Shown here in pieces: positions 45,666-56,022 of a stretch of DNA of 64,000 nucleotides (position 1 is the first letter of the stretch; the number at the start of each line of letters is the position of its first letter). The translations under genes and the position numbers were made by a program. Origin of the DNA: Calothrix sp. NIES-3974 (GTDB lineage: Bacteria > Cyanobacteriota > Cyanobacteriia > Cyanobacteriales > Nostocaceae); NCBI RefSeq assembly GCF_002368395.1, contig NZ_AP018254.1, forward strand, positions 3,100,001 through 3,164,000, given 5' to 3'. The notes under the pieces were generated by a model that saw only the letters and a list, made by a program, of their open reading frames with translations, searched no databases and was not told where the DNA came from.

Positions 45666-46505
45666 GCTAACGAATATCAGACAAAGCCTACAGCCTCAGA
45701 ATCAAATCCTCCCATAGACCTTTAAGTATTTTTTAAATCCAACTATCAAGCAGTTAGCACGTTCAAAAACTTGATTCTGCTTGAGTAGTCTATTCACACC
45801 AAAGTAACTCTATCTCATTTATCGAAATAAAACGAAATAAACCGTTAAAATTCCCTAATTTTCATCATTTCTTGGTACATAAATCTGTAAATTCACAGAA
45901 TAATGTATTTATGGTTAATGATTATGATTATAAATTAAGCGCCAAACTCGATAAATTTGACGCTTAACAATACTTTGGTTTTAATGGTTTGTTATTTTCA
46001 AGGTCTTTATGTTTTGTTTGACCTCGATTTATGTCGTTTATTAAAGCTATATTATAGATTCTCATTAAATTCCCAAATTTACGTTTCCCTTAATACATTT
46101 TTTAGATTTATCAGTCATAATTCCCAAATAACTAGCAAATTCAGGTAAATTGGGGAGATTATCGGCGAAAAAATATCGAACAAGTCTCCCCAGATAGATT
46201 TTTCCTGAAGAAAGCAGGAAGTAGAGAGAATTACCCGACAGCTTAAAGTCCCTTGTTTGTCAAGACTAATCTCTCATCAACCGACTAAAAGCGATAAACT
46301 GTAGGCTTGACGTTCTCATCCAAAACTCTGAAATTGCTTTCCGAGGATAGGTTACTTGCGATCGCAATCACAAATAGCACTTATGTAAGTCCTGATGAGA
46401 TCGAATTTTCGTTACCTGCATTTTTCACAAGGGACTGAACAGCGTTGAGGGAGTTCCTCGTTGATTGATGACTTCCTGTTTTCCCTTGACTTGCATCGAA
46501 ATCAA
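45666..46505. other. Spacer with hairpins, no gene
   Basis: 840 bases. Hairpins at 45937-45965 (AAGCGCCAAA/TTTGACGCTT, one mismatch) and 46152-46190 (GGGGAGA/TCTCCCC, wide loop). Short frames only. Either hairpin could be a terminator. Confidence 0.5.
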
Positions 46506-47483
46506 CTACACACTCATCTCTAACATACGTTGGATGGGACGCAAAGCAGCTAAACGAGTATCTTCGCTCATGGTAATTTCTGGTGTTCGGTGCTTCATTG
46601 CTAAATATAATTTTTCTAGAGTATTTAACCGCATAAATGGACACTCATTACAGTTACAATTATTTTCCGCAGGTGCAGGGATAAAACGTTTATGGGGAGC
46701 AGCTTTTTGCATTTGGTGGATAATTCCTGGTTCAGTTGCAACAATAAACTCCTGGGTCGCAACTTCTTGACAATATTTTAATAAAGCTGCTGTAGAACCA
46801 ATATAATTAGCGTGTCGTAAAACACTTTCTTCACACTCTGGATGAGCGATGGTTTCAGCTTGGGGATGGGAAATTTTTAACTGAACAATTCGCTTTTCCG
46901 AAAACGTTTCGTGGACAATACAACTACCTTGCCATAACAGCATGTCCCGACCTGTTTGCTCCATGACATAGCGTCCTAAATTGCGGTCAGGAGCAAAAAT
47001 AATTGGTTGTTCTGGAGGAATTTGTTGAACGATTTTTACCGCATTAGAACTAGTGCAAATGATATCACTCATCGCCTTAATTTCCGCCGAACAATTAATG
47101 TAGGAAATCACGAAATGTTGGGGATGGGCAGCTTTAAATTGAGCGAATTGTTCCGGAGGACAACTATCTGCTAGGGAACATCCAGCATTGATATCTGGTA
47201 ATAAAACTAATTTATCGGGGTTGAGAATTTTAGCCGTTTCTGCCATAAAATGTACGCCAGCAACAACAATTACGTCTGCATTAGTATTGGCAGCTGCACG
47301 CGCTAATTGGAGAGAATCCCCAATATAATCCGCAATATCCTGAATGTCCGGCTCTTGATAGTAATGGGCCAAAATTACGGCATTGAGTTCACGTTTTAAA
47401 TCGTCAATTGCAGCGAATAAATCTAGTGGTAATGTACCCGAAGACGGGGTTGATGCACTTTTTACGAGGGCAGTTTTGAACAC
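46506..47483 (-). CDS. nadA: NadA, quinolinate synthase
   Basis: 325 residues. Condenses iminoaspartate (from NadB) with DHAP to quinolinate, first committed step to NAD; carries a 4Fe-4S cluster. Motifs: [63 protein letters not shown] and [12 protein letters not shown] (cluster cysteines). Family length normal. No nad genes adjacent. Confidence 0.96.
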   Translation of the reverse strand: MFKTALVKSASTPSSGTLPLDLFAAIDDLKRELNAVILAHYYQEPDIQDIADYIGDSLQLARAAANTNADVIVVAGVHFMAETAKILNPDKLVLLPDINAGCSLADSCPPEQFAQFKAAHPQHFVISYINCSAEIKAMSDIICTSSNAVKIVQQIPPEQPIIFAPDRNLGRYVMEQTGRDMLLWQGSCIVHETFSEKRIVQLKISHPQAETIAHPECEESVLRHANYIGSTAALLKYCQEVATQEFIVATEPGIIHQMQKAAPHKRFIPAPAENNCNCNECPFMRLNTLEKLYLAMKHRTPEITMSEDTRLAALRPIQRMLEMSV

Positions 47484-47526
47484 GGTTCGACGTTAATATT
47501 TAGTACGATATAATTGTTGTCGCTGA

Positions 47527-47680
47527 GAGGATGTTTGGAAAGTGTCAATAAATACCTTATCAACCACTTATTGAAGACAGGAAATAGGCTCAAGGGGTGT
47601 ATTTTTCGTTATAAACTACTCCCGATTCCCTCCCAAACAATGATAGATTAAGTATTAAAATCGACTTTTAAAACATCCTC
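47527..47680 (-). repeat. MITE-like element, family A, copy 3 (inverted)
   Basis: 154 bp, starting GAGGATGTTTGGAAAGT and ending ACTTTTAAAACATCCTC: family A reversed. Interior conserved with 10253-10403. Follows nadA upstream. Confidence 0.8.
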
Positions 47681-48511
47681 GGAAAAGGAATAGGTCAAAA
47701 TGAGTCAGAATCACAAAATTTTGGAGACAGTATAGCTACATTTGGCGATTAGCTTTGTTGCAGGTGTAGCGTCTTTTGGAAATTCCTGAAATTGAGGATA
47801 CTGTTGGTTTTCTTAAATCATGGATCAAAGCATTTATCCCAACTCAAGAAAGGTTGAACCTGTAGACTCAAGTTTGTGGGAAATTGCAAATCCCAGCTAA
47901 TAGTTGAAACTATATAATTTAAATTAGCCGGGGTAAAACACCCCATGAATTTACCAACAACACCATTATCTTCAGGGAATTTTCTGTCCAAGCTGGATTC
48001 TGAATCAAAAGCTTGCGGACATACTCATACAAATTACCCTTTCTCCTTCCTGTTTTCTAGAGGAGATTTGATGGTTTTATTTTGGGTAGCGACAAGCTTT
48101 GATATTCAACTACTCTCAGTGCTGTATGGGTTGCCATCCCTTTCCAGTCTCGCGACTAGAATCTACTGAGAACACTGCTTATAAATACAGTAGTTTGGTG
48201 TTGTTATTTGAATTATAGTATTTTTTACCAAAAATAGCTACCACTTTACCTGAAAAAACCGGGTTTAGAGCAAAGTCCGACAAGGACGGTTTTCTGTTCT
48301 ACTAGGATATATGAAGCGCTAATACCAATTTAATATGAAGACCCATAGAAAGAACCCCACCCTAACCCTCCCCGTAATCGGTGAGGGGACTAGATTTCTC
48401 CCTCTTCGTAGGTGAAGGAGTGGGTTCAAATTATGTGCAACTTTACATTAAATTGATATAAAGCGCTACTATGTGCCTTTCTTTTCTCATCAAAATTAAT
48501 GTGGTCGAATA
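47681..48511. other. Spacer with an inserted 139-bp element
   Basis: No convincing gene. Contains a possible gene relic at 47770-47865 (EIPEIEDTVGF, WIKAFIPTQER, stop in frame) and the family G element at 48322-48460. Confidence 0.4.
48322..48460. repeat. 139-bp MITE-like element (family G) with 8-bp target duplication
   Basis: Terminal repeats ATACCAATTTAAT and ATTAAATTGATAT (inverted, one mismatch). Directly flanked on both sides by AAGCGCTA (48314-48321 and 48461-48468), an exact 8-bp target duplication. Interior has CCCTAACCCTCCCCG. No ORF, so a non-autonomous element that moved recently. Confidence 0.8.
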
Positions 48512-49432
48512 CTACTCCCTAATCCCTACTCCCTGTAATTTTTCGGGATTTGAGTTAATCCAATCCAATAAAAGCGGATTCACTAAGTGGGGTGCTTCAT
48601 CTTGAGGACAGTGACCGACACCTTCTAGGGGAATAAATTTGAGGATTTGCGGATAATTCGCTAATTCTTGTCCGAGTTCGATGGGTTCCCAGGGGTCAGC
48701 ACTTCCCCAAATAATGATTCCTGGACAGGGAAGTTGGGGTAATAAATCTTCTGCCAACGGACCTGTAGAATAGGCGGTAAAGGCTAAAAAAACCTCTGCT
48801 GCACCGACATCACGAGCGGGTTGGATGAGAATTTCGACAAGTTCGTCTGTGACAGCACTTCTATCTTTGTAGGCTTGTAATAAAACCTTCCGGACAGTGT
48901 TCGGGGTTGCTAACTGTTGAAAAAACAGTTTCCCTAGTGGTTTCCATGCCAAAATTTTTTGTAAAATCGGCGCTCCAGTCCGACGTAACCAAGGTAAGCT
49001 AGCGCGTTTGCGGTCATGTAATAGCCGTAAAGAGCAATTAAGTAAAGCGACACTGCGAGCAATTTCGGGATGATCTACAGCAGCTTGGAGAATGACTATA
49101 CAACCGATGGAATTTCCTACTAAAAAGGCTGGTTCTCCTACTACTTCACGGCAAAAATCGGCTAGCTGTTGTCCCCAGGTTTCAAAGGTGTAACCAATTT
49201 GAGTTGGTGAGGGTTTGGCTGAACCACCAAATCCAAGCAAATCAATAGCAAACACTCGACATGTTTGAGCTAAGACCGGGATATTTTTGCGCCAATGCTG
49301 CCATGATGCACCAAATCCGTGGACAAGAACGACTGCTGCACCTGTTTCCCCTTCCTGGTAATAGGTGGTGGGAAATCCTTTCCAATACCAAGTTTTGGCT
49401 TTGTTTGTCTGTTCTGAAGCTAGTATGGTCAT
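48512..49432 (-). CDS. Alpha/beta fold hydrolase
   Basis: 306 residues, alpha/beta hydrolase. VLVHGFGASWQHWRKN (oxyanion), FAIDLLGFGGSAKP, LVGNSIGCIVILQAA (nucleophile elbow GNSIG, Ser), IIIWGSADPWEP (Asp), and VGHCPQDEAP (His). Active-site triad complete. Resembles the cyanobacterial subgroup close to plant pheophytinase and MhpC-type hydrolases, but substrate untested. Confidence 0.87.
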   Translation of the reverse strand: MTILASEQTNKAKTWYWKGFPTTYYQEGETGAAVVLVHGFGASWQHWRKNIPVLAQTCRVFAIDLLGFGGSAKPSPTQIGYTFETWGQQLADFCREVVGEPAFLVGNSIGCIVILQAAVDHPEIARSVALLNCSLRLLHDRKRASLPWLRRTGAPILQKILAWKPLGKLFFQQLATPNTVRKVLLQAYKDRSAVTDELVEILIQPARDVGAAEVFLAFTAYSTGPLAEDLLPQLPCPGIIIWGSADPWEPIELGQELANYPQILKFIPLEGVGHCPQDEAPHLVNPLLLDWINSNPEKLQGVGIRE

Positions 49433-49865
49433 TTGATTTGGGATTAATTTAATGGCTTCAATCGGGTTCGGTTGAGCAAAATTTCTATACTGCTTTTAGG
49501 ATCAATGGTGTATGGGTCGGAAATCTTTAACAAAAATTTATTTATCGTAATACAACTTATACTATCACCTAAGTAACCAGGATATAAAGGTAGAGCGATC
49601 GCAAAATCACAGCCGATAAATGACAACAAAGTATCCTCAGTATAAATTCGGAGAATATGGGGACGATTGTTTAGATTTAAAACAAATTAAACATGATTGG
49701 CAAAGGTGATTAAGTGGTTTTACAATTTACGCTGACTGGCTACGTGGTTACAATGTTTATTATCTTAGATTTGCACTTATATAAAAACTCATTACCACAA
49801 TTCAACCCAGAAACACAGCAACACCTACCAAGTGTAATTATTAATTTCCAAAAACATCAGGGGAA
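49433..49865. other. Spacer without visible gene
   Basis: 433 bases between divergent genes, AT-rich, one HIP1 octamer. Nothing recognised. Confidence 0.4.
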
Positions 49866-50420
49866 ATGAAAACGCTAGAAATGCTCAACAATCCCATTGG
49901 TAACTATGCGCCAGATTTTGAACTACCGGGAATCGACGGACAAGTTCATCATTTGAGCCGTTATCTAGAGAAATTCCGCGCCATTGCCGTAATTTCGATG
50001 GCAAACACATGTCCCTATGTTGATTTATATATTGACCGCTTAAAATCCCTACAAAGTCAGTTTTGTCATCAAAACGTGACATTGGTGGGTTTAAATTCGA
50101 CAGATGTGGGGGAAGATGCCCATACAACAGTCAAAATGATGGAGAAATTTGCCCAGGAACGGCAATTAAATTTTCCATATTTGTGGGATTCGACTCAGGA
50201 TGTAATGCGTAGTTTTGGGGGGACAGCTACTCCAACAGCGTTTTTAATCGATAGTAATGGGATTGTCCGCTATCGGGGACAGATTGACGATCATCCCCAG
50301 GGAGTTGGGGGTGTAAAACAACCTTACTTACACAATGCGATCGCGTCTTTAATTGCCGGGAAGGTGATCGAAATAACAGAGACAGAAGTAATTGGCACTA
50401 ATATAATTTGGCGTAACTAG
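49866..50420 (+). CDS. Thioredoxin-like (AhpC/TSA-type) redox protein
   Basis: 184 residues, thioredoxin fold: GNYAPDFELPGIDGQVHHLSRY, then ISMANTCPYVDLYIDRL (single Cys in position TCP; the usual redox CxxC is absent, so it resembles peroxiredoxin-like proteins), FPYLWDSTQDVMRSFGG, TPTAFLIDSNGIVRYRGQIDD. Probably a peroxiredoxin-like or thiol-linked protein in the cytoplasm; precise activity not known. Confidence 0.85.
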   Translation: MKTLEMLNNPIGNYAPDFELPGIDGQVHHLSRYLEKFRAIAVISMANTCPYVDLYIDRLKSLQSQFCHQNVTLVGLNSTDVGEDAHTTVKMMEKFAQERQLNFPYLWDSTQDVMRSFGGTATPTAFLIDSNGIVRYRGQIDDHPQGVGGVKQPYLHNAIASLIAGKVIEITETEVIGTNIIWRN

Positions 50421-50503
50421 AGACAAACTAGAGACAGATATGCCGGGTACTGTTATCTTAAATTGGAGGAAATTGCAACTTTTTTGAAAAAAAGCTTAAC
50501 TTC

Positions 50504-51235
50504 ATGGGTACACATTACCGACGGGTTTTACTTAAACTGAGTGGTGAAGCCTTAATGGGCAATCTAGGCTATGGAATTGACCCCGAAGTGGTTAAGGAAA
50601 TTGCTCAAGAGATTGCGGAGGTAGTCTCCACAACAGGTGTTCAAATGGCCATTGTCGTCGGCGGTGGCAATATTTTTCGGGGAGTCAAAGCGGCTTCAGC
50701 AGGAATGGATCGAGCAAATGCCGATTATATCGGGATGATTGCTACGGTAATGAATGCCATGACCTTACAAGATAGCCTCGAACGCATTGGCGTGCAAACT
50801 AGGGTACAAACAGCGATCGCCATGCAGGAATTAGCCGAACCCTATATTCGTCGTCGAGCCATCCGTCATCTGGAAAAGGGACGGGTGGTTATTTTTGGTG
50901 CTGGGTCGGGGAATCCCTTTTTTACGACTGATACAACTGCGGCTTTAAGAGCAGCAGAAATCGATGCGGACGTAATTTTTAAGGCAACCAAGGTGGATGG
51001 TATTTATGATGCTGACCCGAAATTATATCCGGATGCCAAGCGTTACAATACTTTAACCTATGGACACGTGTTGGCGAAAGAATTGCGCGTCATGGATAGC
51101 ACTGCGATCGCATTATGTAAAGATAACAATATCCCAATTTTAGTTTTTGACCTAACTGTCTCTGGCAATATTCGCCGCGCAGTTATGGGAGAATCGATTG
51201 GCACGCTTGTGGGAGGTTCTTGTGAAGTTAGCTGA
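50504..51235 (+). CDS. pyrH: PyrH, UMP kinase
   Basis: 243 residues. Phosphorylates UMP to UDP; amino-acid kinase fold. [19 protein letters not shown] (ATP site), [49 protein letters not shown]. Frr overlaps its end by 14 bases; pyrH-frr is a standard bacterial operon. Confidence 0.97.
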   Translation: MGTHYRRVLLKLSGEALMGNLGYGIDPEVVKEIAQEIAEVVSTTGVQMAIVVGGGNIFRGVKAASAGMDRANADYIGMIATVMNAMTLQDSLERIGVQTRVQTAIAMQELAEPYIRRRAIRHLEKGRVVIFGAGSGNPFFTTDTTAALRAAEIDADVIFKATKVDGIYDADPKLYPDAKRYNTLTYGHVLAKELRVMDSTAIALCKDNNIPILVFDLTVSGNIRRAVMGESIGTLVGGSCEVS

Positions 51236-51770
51236 TGTTGAAAGTAATATGCAAAAGACAATAGAGGCAACTCAAAGGTCTTTTAACACAATTCGGACAG
51301 GTCGCGCCAATGCGAGCTTGCTTGATAAAGTTATGGTCGAATACTATGGTTCGCCCACCCCACTGAAATCTTTAGCAAATATTGGCACACCTGATGCAAC
51401 TACTCTCATTATTCAACCCTATGACAAGGGTAGTTTAAACATCATTGAAAAAGCAATTTCGATGTCAGATGTGGGGTTAACCCCCAGTAATGACGGTTCC
51501 GTAATTCGCTTGAATATTCCCCCCCTGACTACCGAACGTCGGAAAGAATTTGTCAAAATTGCTGCTAAGTATGCAGAGGAAGGACGGGTGGCAATTCGGA
51601 ATATCCGTCGAGATGCCATTGATTCAATTCGCAAACAGGAGAAAGCCTCAGAAATCTCTGAGGATGAATCCCGCGATTTACAAGATCAATTGCAAAAGCT
51701 AACCAACGAATATACTGGCAAAATTGACAAACTCTTGGCAGAAAAGGAAAAGGAAATTACGACTGTCTAG
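51222..51770 (+). CDS. frr: Ribosome recycling factor
   Basis: 182 residues. With EF-G it splits post-termination ribosomes. Start GTG at 51222, preceded by GGGAGGTT (a good RBS inside the end of pyrH); [13 protein letters not shown]. Family body [46 protein letters not shown], ending [13 protein letters not shown]. Normal length. Overlaps pyrH by 14 bases, suggesting translational coupling. Confidence 0.97.
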   Translation: MKLADVESNMQKTIEATQRSFNTIRTGRANASLLDKVMVEYYGSPTPLKSLANIGTPDATTLIIQPYDKGSLNIIEKAISMSDVGLTPSNDGSVIRLNIPPLTTERRKEFVKIAAKYAEEGRVAIRNIRRDAIDSIRKQEKASEISEDESRDLQDQLQKLTNEYTGKIDKLLAEKEKEITTV

Positions 51771-51839
51771 GCGTAATTATGGCTGGATTTAATTGGAATT
51801 GCAGCATGTCCGACAACTGTTAACTAGAATCATATCGAG

Positions 51840-51875
51840 GAGAAGGGCTAAAATTTTAACTAGTCCTTCTCTTTA
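51840..51875 (+). terminator. Terminator-like hairpin after frr
   Basis: GAGAAGG (51840-51846) pairs with CCTTCTC (51865-51871), then CTTTATTT. 70 bases downstream of frr. Weak T tract. Confidence 0.65.
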
Positions 51876-51931
51876 TTTGATTGATTTTTGAAATGCGATA
51901 TCAGCCAATACGCTTGGTGTTAAAGATAACT

Positions 51932-52082
51932 GTAGGTTGGGTTGAGGCTTTGCATAGACTGTTGATTTTGTGGAAATTTACCCATAAGTTCACACAGTTT
52001 TTGTGATGATCTCGTCCCTAAGCTCCGCGTGGGGACCCATTCCACGAGGGCTACTGCCTCTAAATTCTTCAACCCAACCTAC
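51932..52082. repeat. 151-bp inverted-repeat element (family H)
   Basis: GTAGGTTGGGTTGA at one end and TCAACCCAACCTAC at the other: 14-bp perfect inverted repeat. Interior contains CCGCGTGGGGACCCA. A repeat of this kind is common in cyanobacterial spacers. Confidence 0.7.
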
Positions 52083-52304
52083 CCAATAATCAGGCTTTTA
52101 AGTCTAACTGAACTGTATTGCGATATCAGCATATTTAATTTAGGAAAAATATGCATTTAAAACCATCCAATAATTAATAATTAATTGCAATAAAAATCCA
52201 CAAATACTTGTTTACGAATAATTACGTTAGTGACATATCTGATGGCAATATTATTTAATGGAATTAAATCAATTTGATGGTGAATTATTTGGGGCAAAAA
52301 ATAA

Positions 52305-52424
52305 TAGGATTTACGCACTCGTTGAAAAAATCTATTTTGGGAATTGCCGCTACACCTCTACACCAGACAAAGGGAGTAGTCACCAGAAATATGGGGTAAA
52401 TATAGTCCACGCGTAAGTCCTGTG
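52305..52424. repeat. 120-bp inverted-repeat element (family I)
   Basis: TAGGATTTACGCACT near the left end and CGCGTAAGTCCTGTGC at the right (inverted GGAYTTACGC). Lies in the 700-base spacer before the P-type ATPase. The 52083-52304 stretch is AT-rich without gene. Confidence 0.5.
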
Positions 52425-52473
52425 CAAGAAACTTGCTCCGTATTTGTACCTTTTTCCGCAAGGGGATTTTCTG

Positions 52474-54762
52474 ATGACATTGGCTGCAAACTTAATTGCG
52501 ACAAAATCATTACCTGTGTGGCAATCGACCGCAAAACAAGGGACAAATTCCGATGTGAATTATCAAGTTGTCCATGCGGTTCCGGGTCGGGTGCGGTTTC
52601 GTGTGGCGATGTTGGCGGTAAATGCTGATTATGCACCACATCTACAGCGAATATTCACAGCCATACCCTGGGTGACAAATGTCAAAATTCAACGTGCAGC
52701 CAGTTCAATTGCCATTTCCTATGAATATACACGGGAAAATCAACTGAAACGGCGATCGCATTTAGAAAAAGTTCTGCATACAGCCCATCGCTTACCAGTC
52801 GCGGATATTAAAGATATTAAAGTTGATTCTACAACTTCTACTAACGGCAAACAGAACCAGGAAGAACACGCCCTCAAACTACCTCTAGTGGCAACAAGTT
52901 TGGCATTATTAAGTTTAGGATTGCCAATTCCCGGTATTTTTGTGGCTGCGGCAGTAACTTGTGCTGCGGTTCCCGTCGCCAAAAGAGCCTATGAAAGTAT
53001 ACATCGCGATCGCAAATTAAATCTTGATTGTTTGGATTTGCTTGCCATTATTTTAACTGCCAGCCAAGGAAATCTCCTCACTCCCGCGTTAATGATGACC
53101 TTGCACGAAATTGGCGATACAATCCGCGATCGCACTGCTCGCAAAAGCAGTAATAATGTGACAGATTTGCTCGCATCCCTCGCGAAATATGCTTGGGTGG
53201 AACAAGCCAACGGCGAAAAAATACAAATTGCTGCCAGTGATGTGAAAATCGGCGATACGGTGATTGTCTATCCTGGGGAACAAATCCCCGTTGATGGAGT
53301 AATTTTACGGGGTAATGCCCTCATCGATCAACAAAAATTAACCGGGGAACCAATGCCAGTTTACCGGATAGCAGGTGAACAGGTCTATGCTTCCACCCTG
53401 GTGCGGGAAGGACAAATTTATCTCCGGGCAGAACGGGTCGGCTACAGCACCAGAGCCGCCGCAAGTATCAAACTTGTCCAGCAAGCACCCATCCATGATA
53501 CCCGCATGGAAAATCACGCGGCCCACATTGCCGATAAAACCATTTTTCCTGCCCTATTATTTTCCAGTCTAGTGTTTCTAGTCACCCGTAACCCCGCCAG
53601 AGCAGCATCAATTTTAACCCTAGATTTCATGACCGGGATTCGCGTATCCCTACCCACAACCTATTTAGCAGCCCTAACCCACGCCACTCGACATGGTGTA
53701 ATTGTCCGTAGTGGTCGGGCATTAGAGAAATTAGCACAGGTGGATACCCTTGTCTTCGATAAAACAGGTACCCTCACCAAAGGCGAAGTGGAAGTAGTTG
53801 CAGTCCAAGCCCTCCCCGGACGCTTACCAGCCCAACGGGTGCTAGAATTAGCCGCATCCGCCGAACAAAGACTAACCCATCCCGTCGCGATCGCTATTTG
53901 TGAATATGCCCGTCAACAAGGAATCGAACCCCTCACTAGACAAAGCTGGAACTACGAAATTGGTGGCGGAGTCCACGCCGAAATTGATGGACAAAAAGTA
54001 CTAGTGGGTAGCGATCGCTTTTTTGCTTCTGTCGGTGTTTCCCTCTGTGACACCTGTAATTGTGACGACTTTGATTCCCTCCACCACCTATACGACCATA
54101 TCCGTAATTACCACTCTACCTCAAGGGAATCCCTGATTTATGTAGCTGTCAACGGTAAATGGCAAGGCGTAATTAGTTATACCGACCCCCTACGAATTGA
54201 AAGCGCCGCAGTCATTGCCCAACTTCAACAGCAATGCGGCATCGAAGTTCATATCCTCACCGGAGACAGCCACCATCGCGCCCACCATGTCGCCCAACAA
54301 CTAGGTATTCCCCCTAATTGTGTTCATTCAGAAGCCTTTCCCGAACGCAAAGCGGAAATAATTCAACAACTAACCGCCCAAGGCAGAGTAGTCGGTTATA
54401 CCGGAGATGGAGTAAATGATTCCGCCGCCCTAGCCTATGCCGATGTATCAATTTCCTTCGGTAACGGTTCCGAAATCGCCAGGGAAACCGCCGATGTGGT
54501 GTTAATGGAAAATAACTTGACCAGCTTTACCGAAGCAATGGAAATCGCCCAGGAAACCCAACAGGTGATTCATCAAAATATCGGTATCTCCGTGATGCCT
54601 AACTTAGCTGCACTCGGACTCGCAGGAACGGTCGGAATCCATCCCCTGGCTGCAACAATCGTTCACAATGGTTCGGCGATCGCAGCTGGTTTAAATGCAT
54701 TACGTCCCCTGATGCATCGTGATCCGGAGTTGTCTGTAACCAAGGAGAGAGGAGACAGGTAA
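52474..54762 (+). CDS. P1B-like P-type ATPase lacking the CPx motif
   Basis: 762 residues from ATG 52474 (RBS AGGGGA 8 bases upstream); the frame continues to a TTG at 52444. N-terminal HMA-like domain without CxxC (HAVPGRVRFRV, about 34-45), two to four membrane helices, actuator TGEP (290-293), phosphorylation DKTGT (Asp429), P1B-type HP motif (RLTHPVAIAI), and hinge GDGVNDSAAL. The sixth-helix metal motif normally CPC/SPC/TPC is LDFMTGIRVSLP (about 383-394), so metal specificity cannot be assigned. A CDTCNC cluster sits in the nucleotide domain. Transported ion unknown. Confidence 0.87.
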   Translation: MTLAANLIATKSLPVWQSTAKQGTNSDVNYQVVHAVPGRVRFRVAMLAVNADYAPHLQRIFTAIPWVTNVKIQRAASSIAISYEYTRENQLKRRSHLEKVLHTAHRLPVADIKDIKVDSTTSTNGKQNQEEHALKLPLVATSLALLSLGLPIPGIFVAAAVTCAAVPVAKRAYESIHRDRKLNLDCLDLLAIILTASQGNLLTPALMMTLHEIGDTIRDRTARKSSNNVTDLLASLAKYAWVEQANGEKIQIAASDVKIGDTVIVYPGEQIPVDGVILRGNALIDQQKLTGEPMPVYRIAGEQVYASTLVREGQIYLRAERVGYSTRAAASIKLVQQAPIHDTRMENHAAHIADKTIFPALLFSSLVFLVTRNPARAASILTLDFMTGIRVSLPTTYLAALTHATRHGVIVRSGRALEKLAQVDTLVFDKTGTLTKGEVEVVAVQALPGRLPAQRVLELAASAEQRLTHPVAIAICEYARQQGIEPLTRQSWNYEIGGGVHAEIDGQKVLVGSDRFFASVGVSLCDTCNCDDFDSLHHLYDHIRNYHSTSRESLIYVAVNGKWQGVISYTDPLRIESAAVIAQLQQQCGIEVHILTGDSHHRAHHVAQQLGIPPNCVHSEAFPERKAEIIQQLTAQGRVVGYTGDGVNDSAALAYADVSISFGNGSEIARETADVVLMENNLTSFTEAMEIAQETQQVIHQNIGISVMPNLAALGLAGTVGIHPLAATIVHNGSAIAAGLNALRPLMHRDPELSVTKERGDR

Positions 54763-54808
54763 TCCTTGAAAGCATTGATTTTTGGTCTAAAACAAGAGTT
54801 TTTCTGCC

Positions 54809-54874
54809 CCTCTCCGTTCTGCGGAGAGGTTCATCAATGAGAAAACGCAGATAAAAGTGATCGATTTATCTGCG
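54809..54874. terminator. Two tandem hairpins after the P-type ATPase
   Basis: CCTCTCCG/CGGAGAGG (54809-54829) and CGCAGATAAA/TTTATCTGCG (54846-54874), both perfect. Neither has a T tail; they may act as RNA stability or weak termination signals. The rest of 54763-55077 is without gene. Confidence 0.5.
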
Positions 54875-55077
54875 TCTGCATAAGTGTATCTCTGGTGCTT
54901 TGATTGTATATCTTTTTGTGCAAAGAAAAATAGCAAATTGTAACAAAATTTACGGAGATGAGATTTTTGAGATGAAATGTAAAGCCGTTACACAGTTGCA
55001 TTAAAATAATTGGGTGTTGTAAGTACTTCAGCCCATACTGTTTTCTGTCAAAACATCCAAAAACCTCACATCCCAAC

Positions 55078-56022
55078 TTGAGTAACATCAAATCCCAACA
55101 ACCCAAATCCCAATCAATCACGATTCTTGGTGCTGGTGCATGGGGAAACGCATTAGCAGCGATCGCTCTAGCCAATAACCATAATGTTCGCATTTGGTCT
55201 CGTCGCGGTTCCCTCACCTTAGCGAATGCCGTTGAAAATGCTGATATTATCTTATCGGCGGTTTCCATGTCAGGAGTTAGCCAAGTCGCTCGCCAAATAC
55301 AATCCCTACCTATTTCTAGTCAAGTAATTTTTGTCACAGCCACAAAAGGACTCGACCCAGAAACCACCCGCACCCCTGCACAGATATGGCAGGAAATGTT
55401 TCCTTCCCATCCGGTAGTTGTCCTCTCTGGACCAAATTTATCCAAAGAAATTCAACAACAACTACCTGCTGCAACCGTAGTCGCCAGTTATTCCCCAACC
55501 GCAGCCGAATCCATCCAACAAGTCTTTTCCTCACCTAGATTTAGAGTTTACACCAACCTTGATCCTTTAGGTGTGGAATTAGGAGGAACCTTAAAAAATG
55601 TGATTGCGATCGCGGCTGGTGTCTGTGATGGTTTAGAATTGGGAACCAATGCCAAAGCGGCATTAGTCACCAGAGGACTAGCGGAAATGGTGCGTATTGG
55701 TGTTTTCTGGGGTGCAAAGCCAGAAACTTTTTACGGTTTATCCGGTTTAGGAGATTTATTAGCCACCTGCAACAGTCCCCTCAGTCGCAATTACCAAGTT
55801 GGTTATCAACTAGCTCAAGGGAAAACCCTCACTGAAATTCTCACCCATCTCCCTGGAACAGCTGAAGGGGTTAATACCTGTCGTGTCTTGCTCCAACGCG
55901 CTCACCAATATCATATATCTATGCCGATTGCTGAACAAGTTCAACGCATCCTAGAAGGAGAAATCACACCCACAGATGCTTTAACGGAATTGATGCTGCG
56001 AGATGCAAAACCGGAACAGTGA
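55078..56022 (+). CDS. gpsA: GpsA, NAD(P)H-dependent glycerol-3-phosphate dehydrogenase
   Basis: 314 residues. Reduces DHAP to glycerol 3-phosphate for lipid synthesis. ILGAGAWGNALA (Rossmann), VFVTATKGLDPE, VVLSGPNLSKEI, GGTLKNVIAIAAGVCDGL (catalytic Lys), GLSGLGDLLATC, GTAEGVNTC. The start is a TTG at 55078 (MSNIKSQQPKSQS); no ATG precedes the Rossmann strand within this frame, so a TTG start is likely. Confidence 0.94.
   Translation: MSNIKSQQPKSQSITILGAGAWGNALAAIALANNHNVRIWSRRGSLTLANAVENADIILSAVSMSGVSQVARQIQSLPISSQVIFVTATKGLDPETTRTPAQIWQEMFPSHPVVVLSGPNLSKEIQQQLPAATVVASYSPTAAESIQQVFSSPRFRVYTNLDPLGVELGGTLKNVIAIAAGVCDGLELGTNAKAALVTRGLAEMVRIGVFWGAKPETFYGLSGLGDLLATCNSPLSRNYQVGYQLAQGKTLTEILTHLPGTAEGVNTCRVLLQRAHQYHISMPIAEQVQRILEGEITPTDALTELMLRDAKPEQ

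Noticed and set aside
47770-47865. Protein-like stretch EIPEIEDTVGF...
   Set aside because: Stop codons on both sides and only about 31 codons; perhaps a relic but too short to support.
47945-48169. 74-codon frame on the plus strand after nadA
   Set aside because: No RBS, low complexity, no family likeness; a chance frame in spacer.
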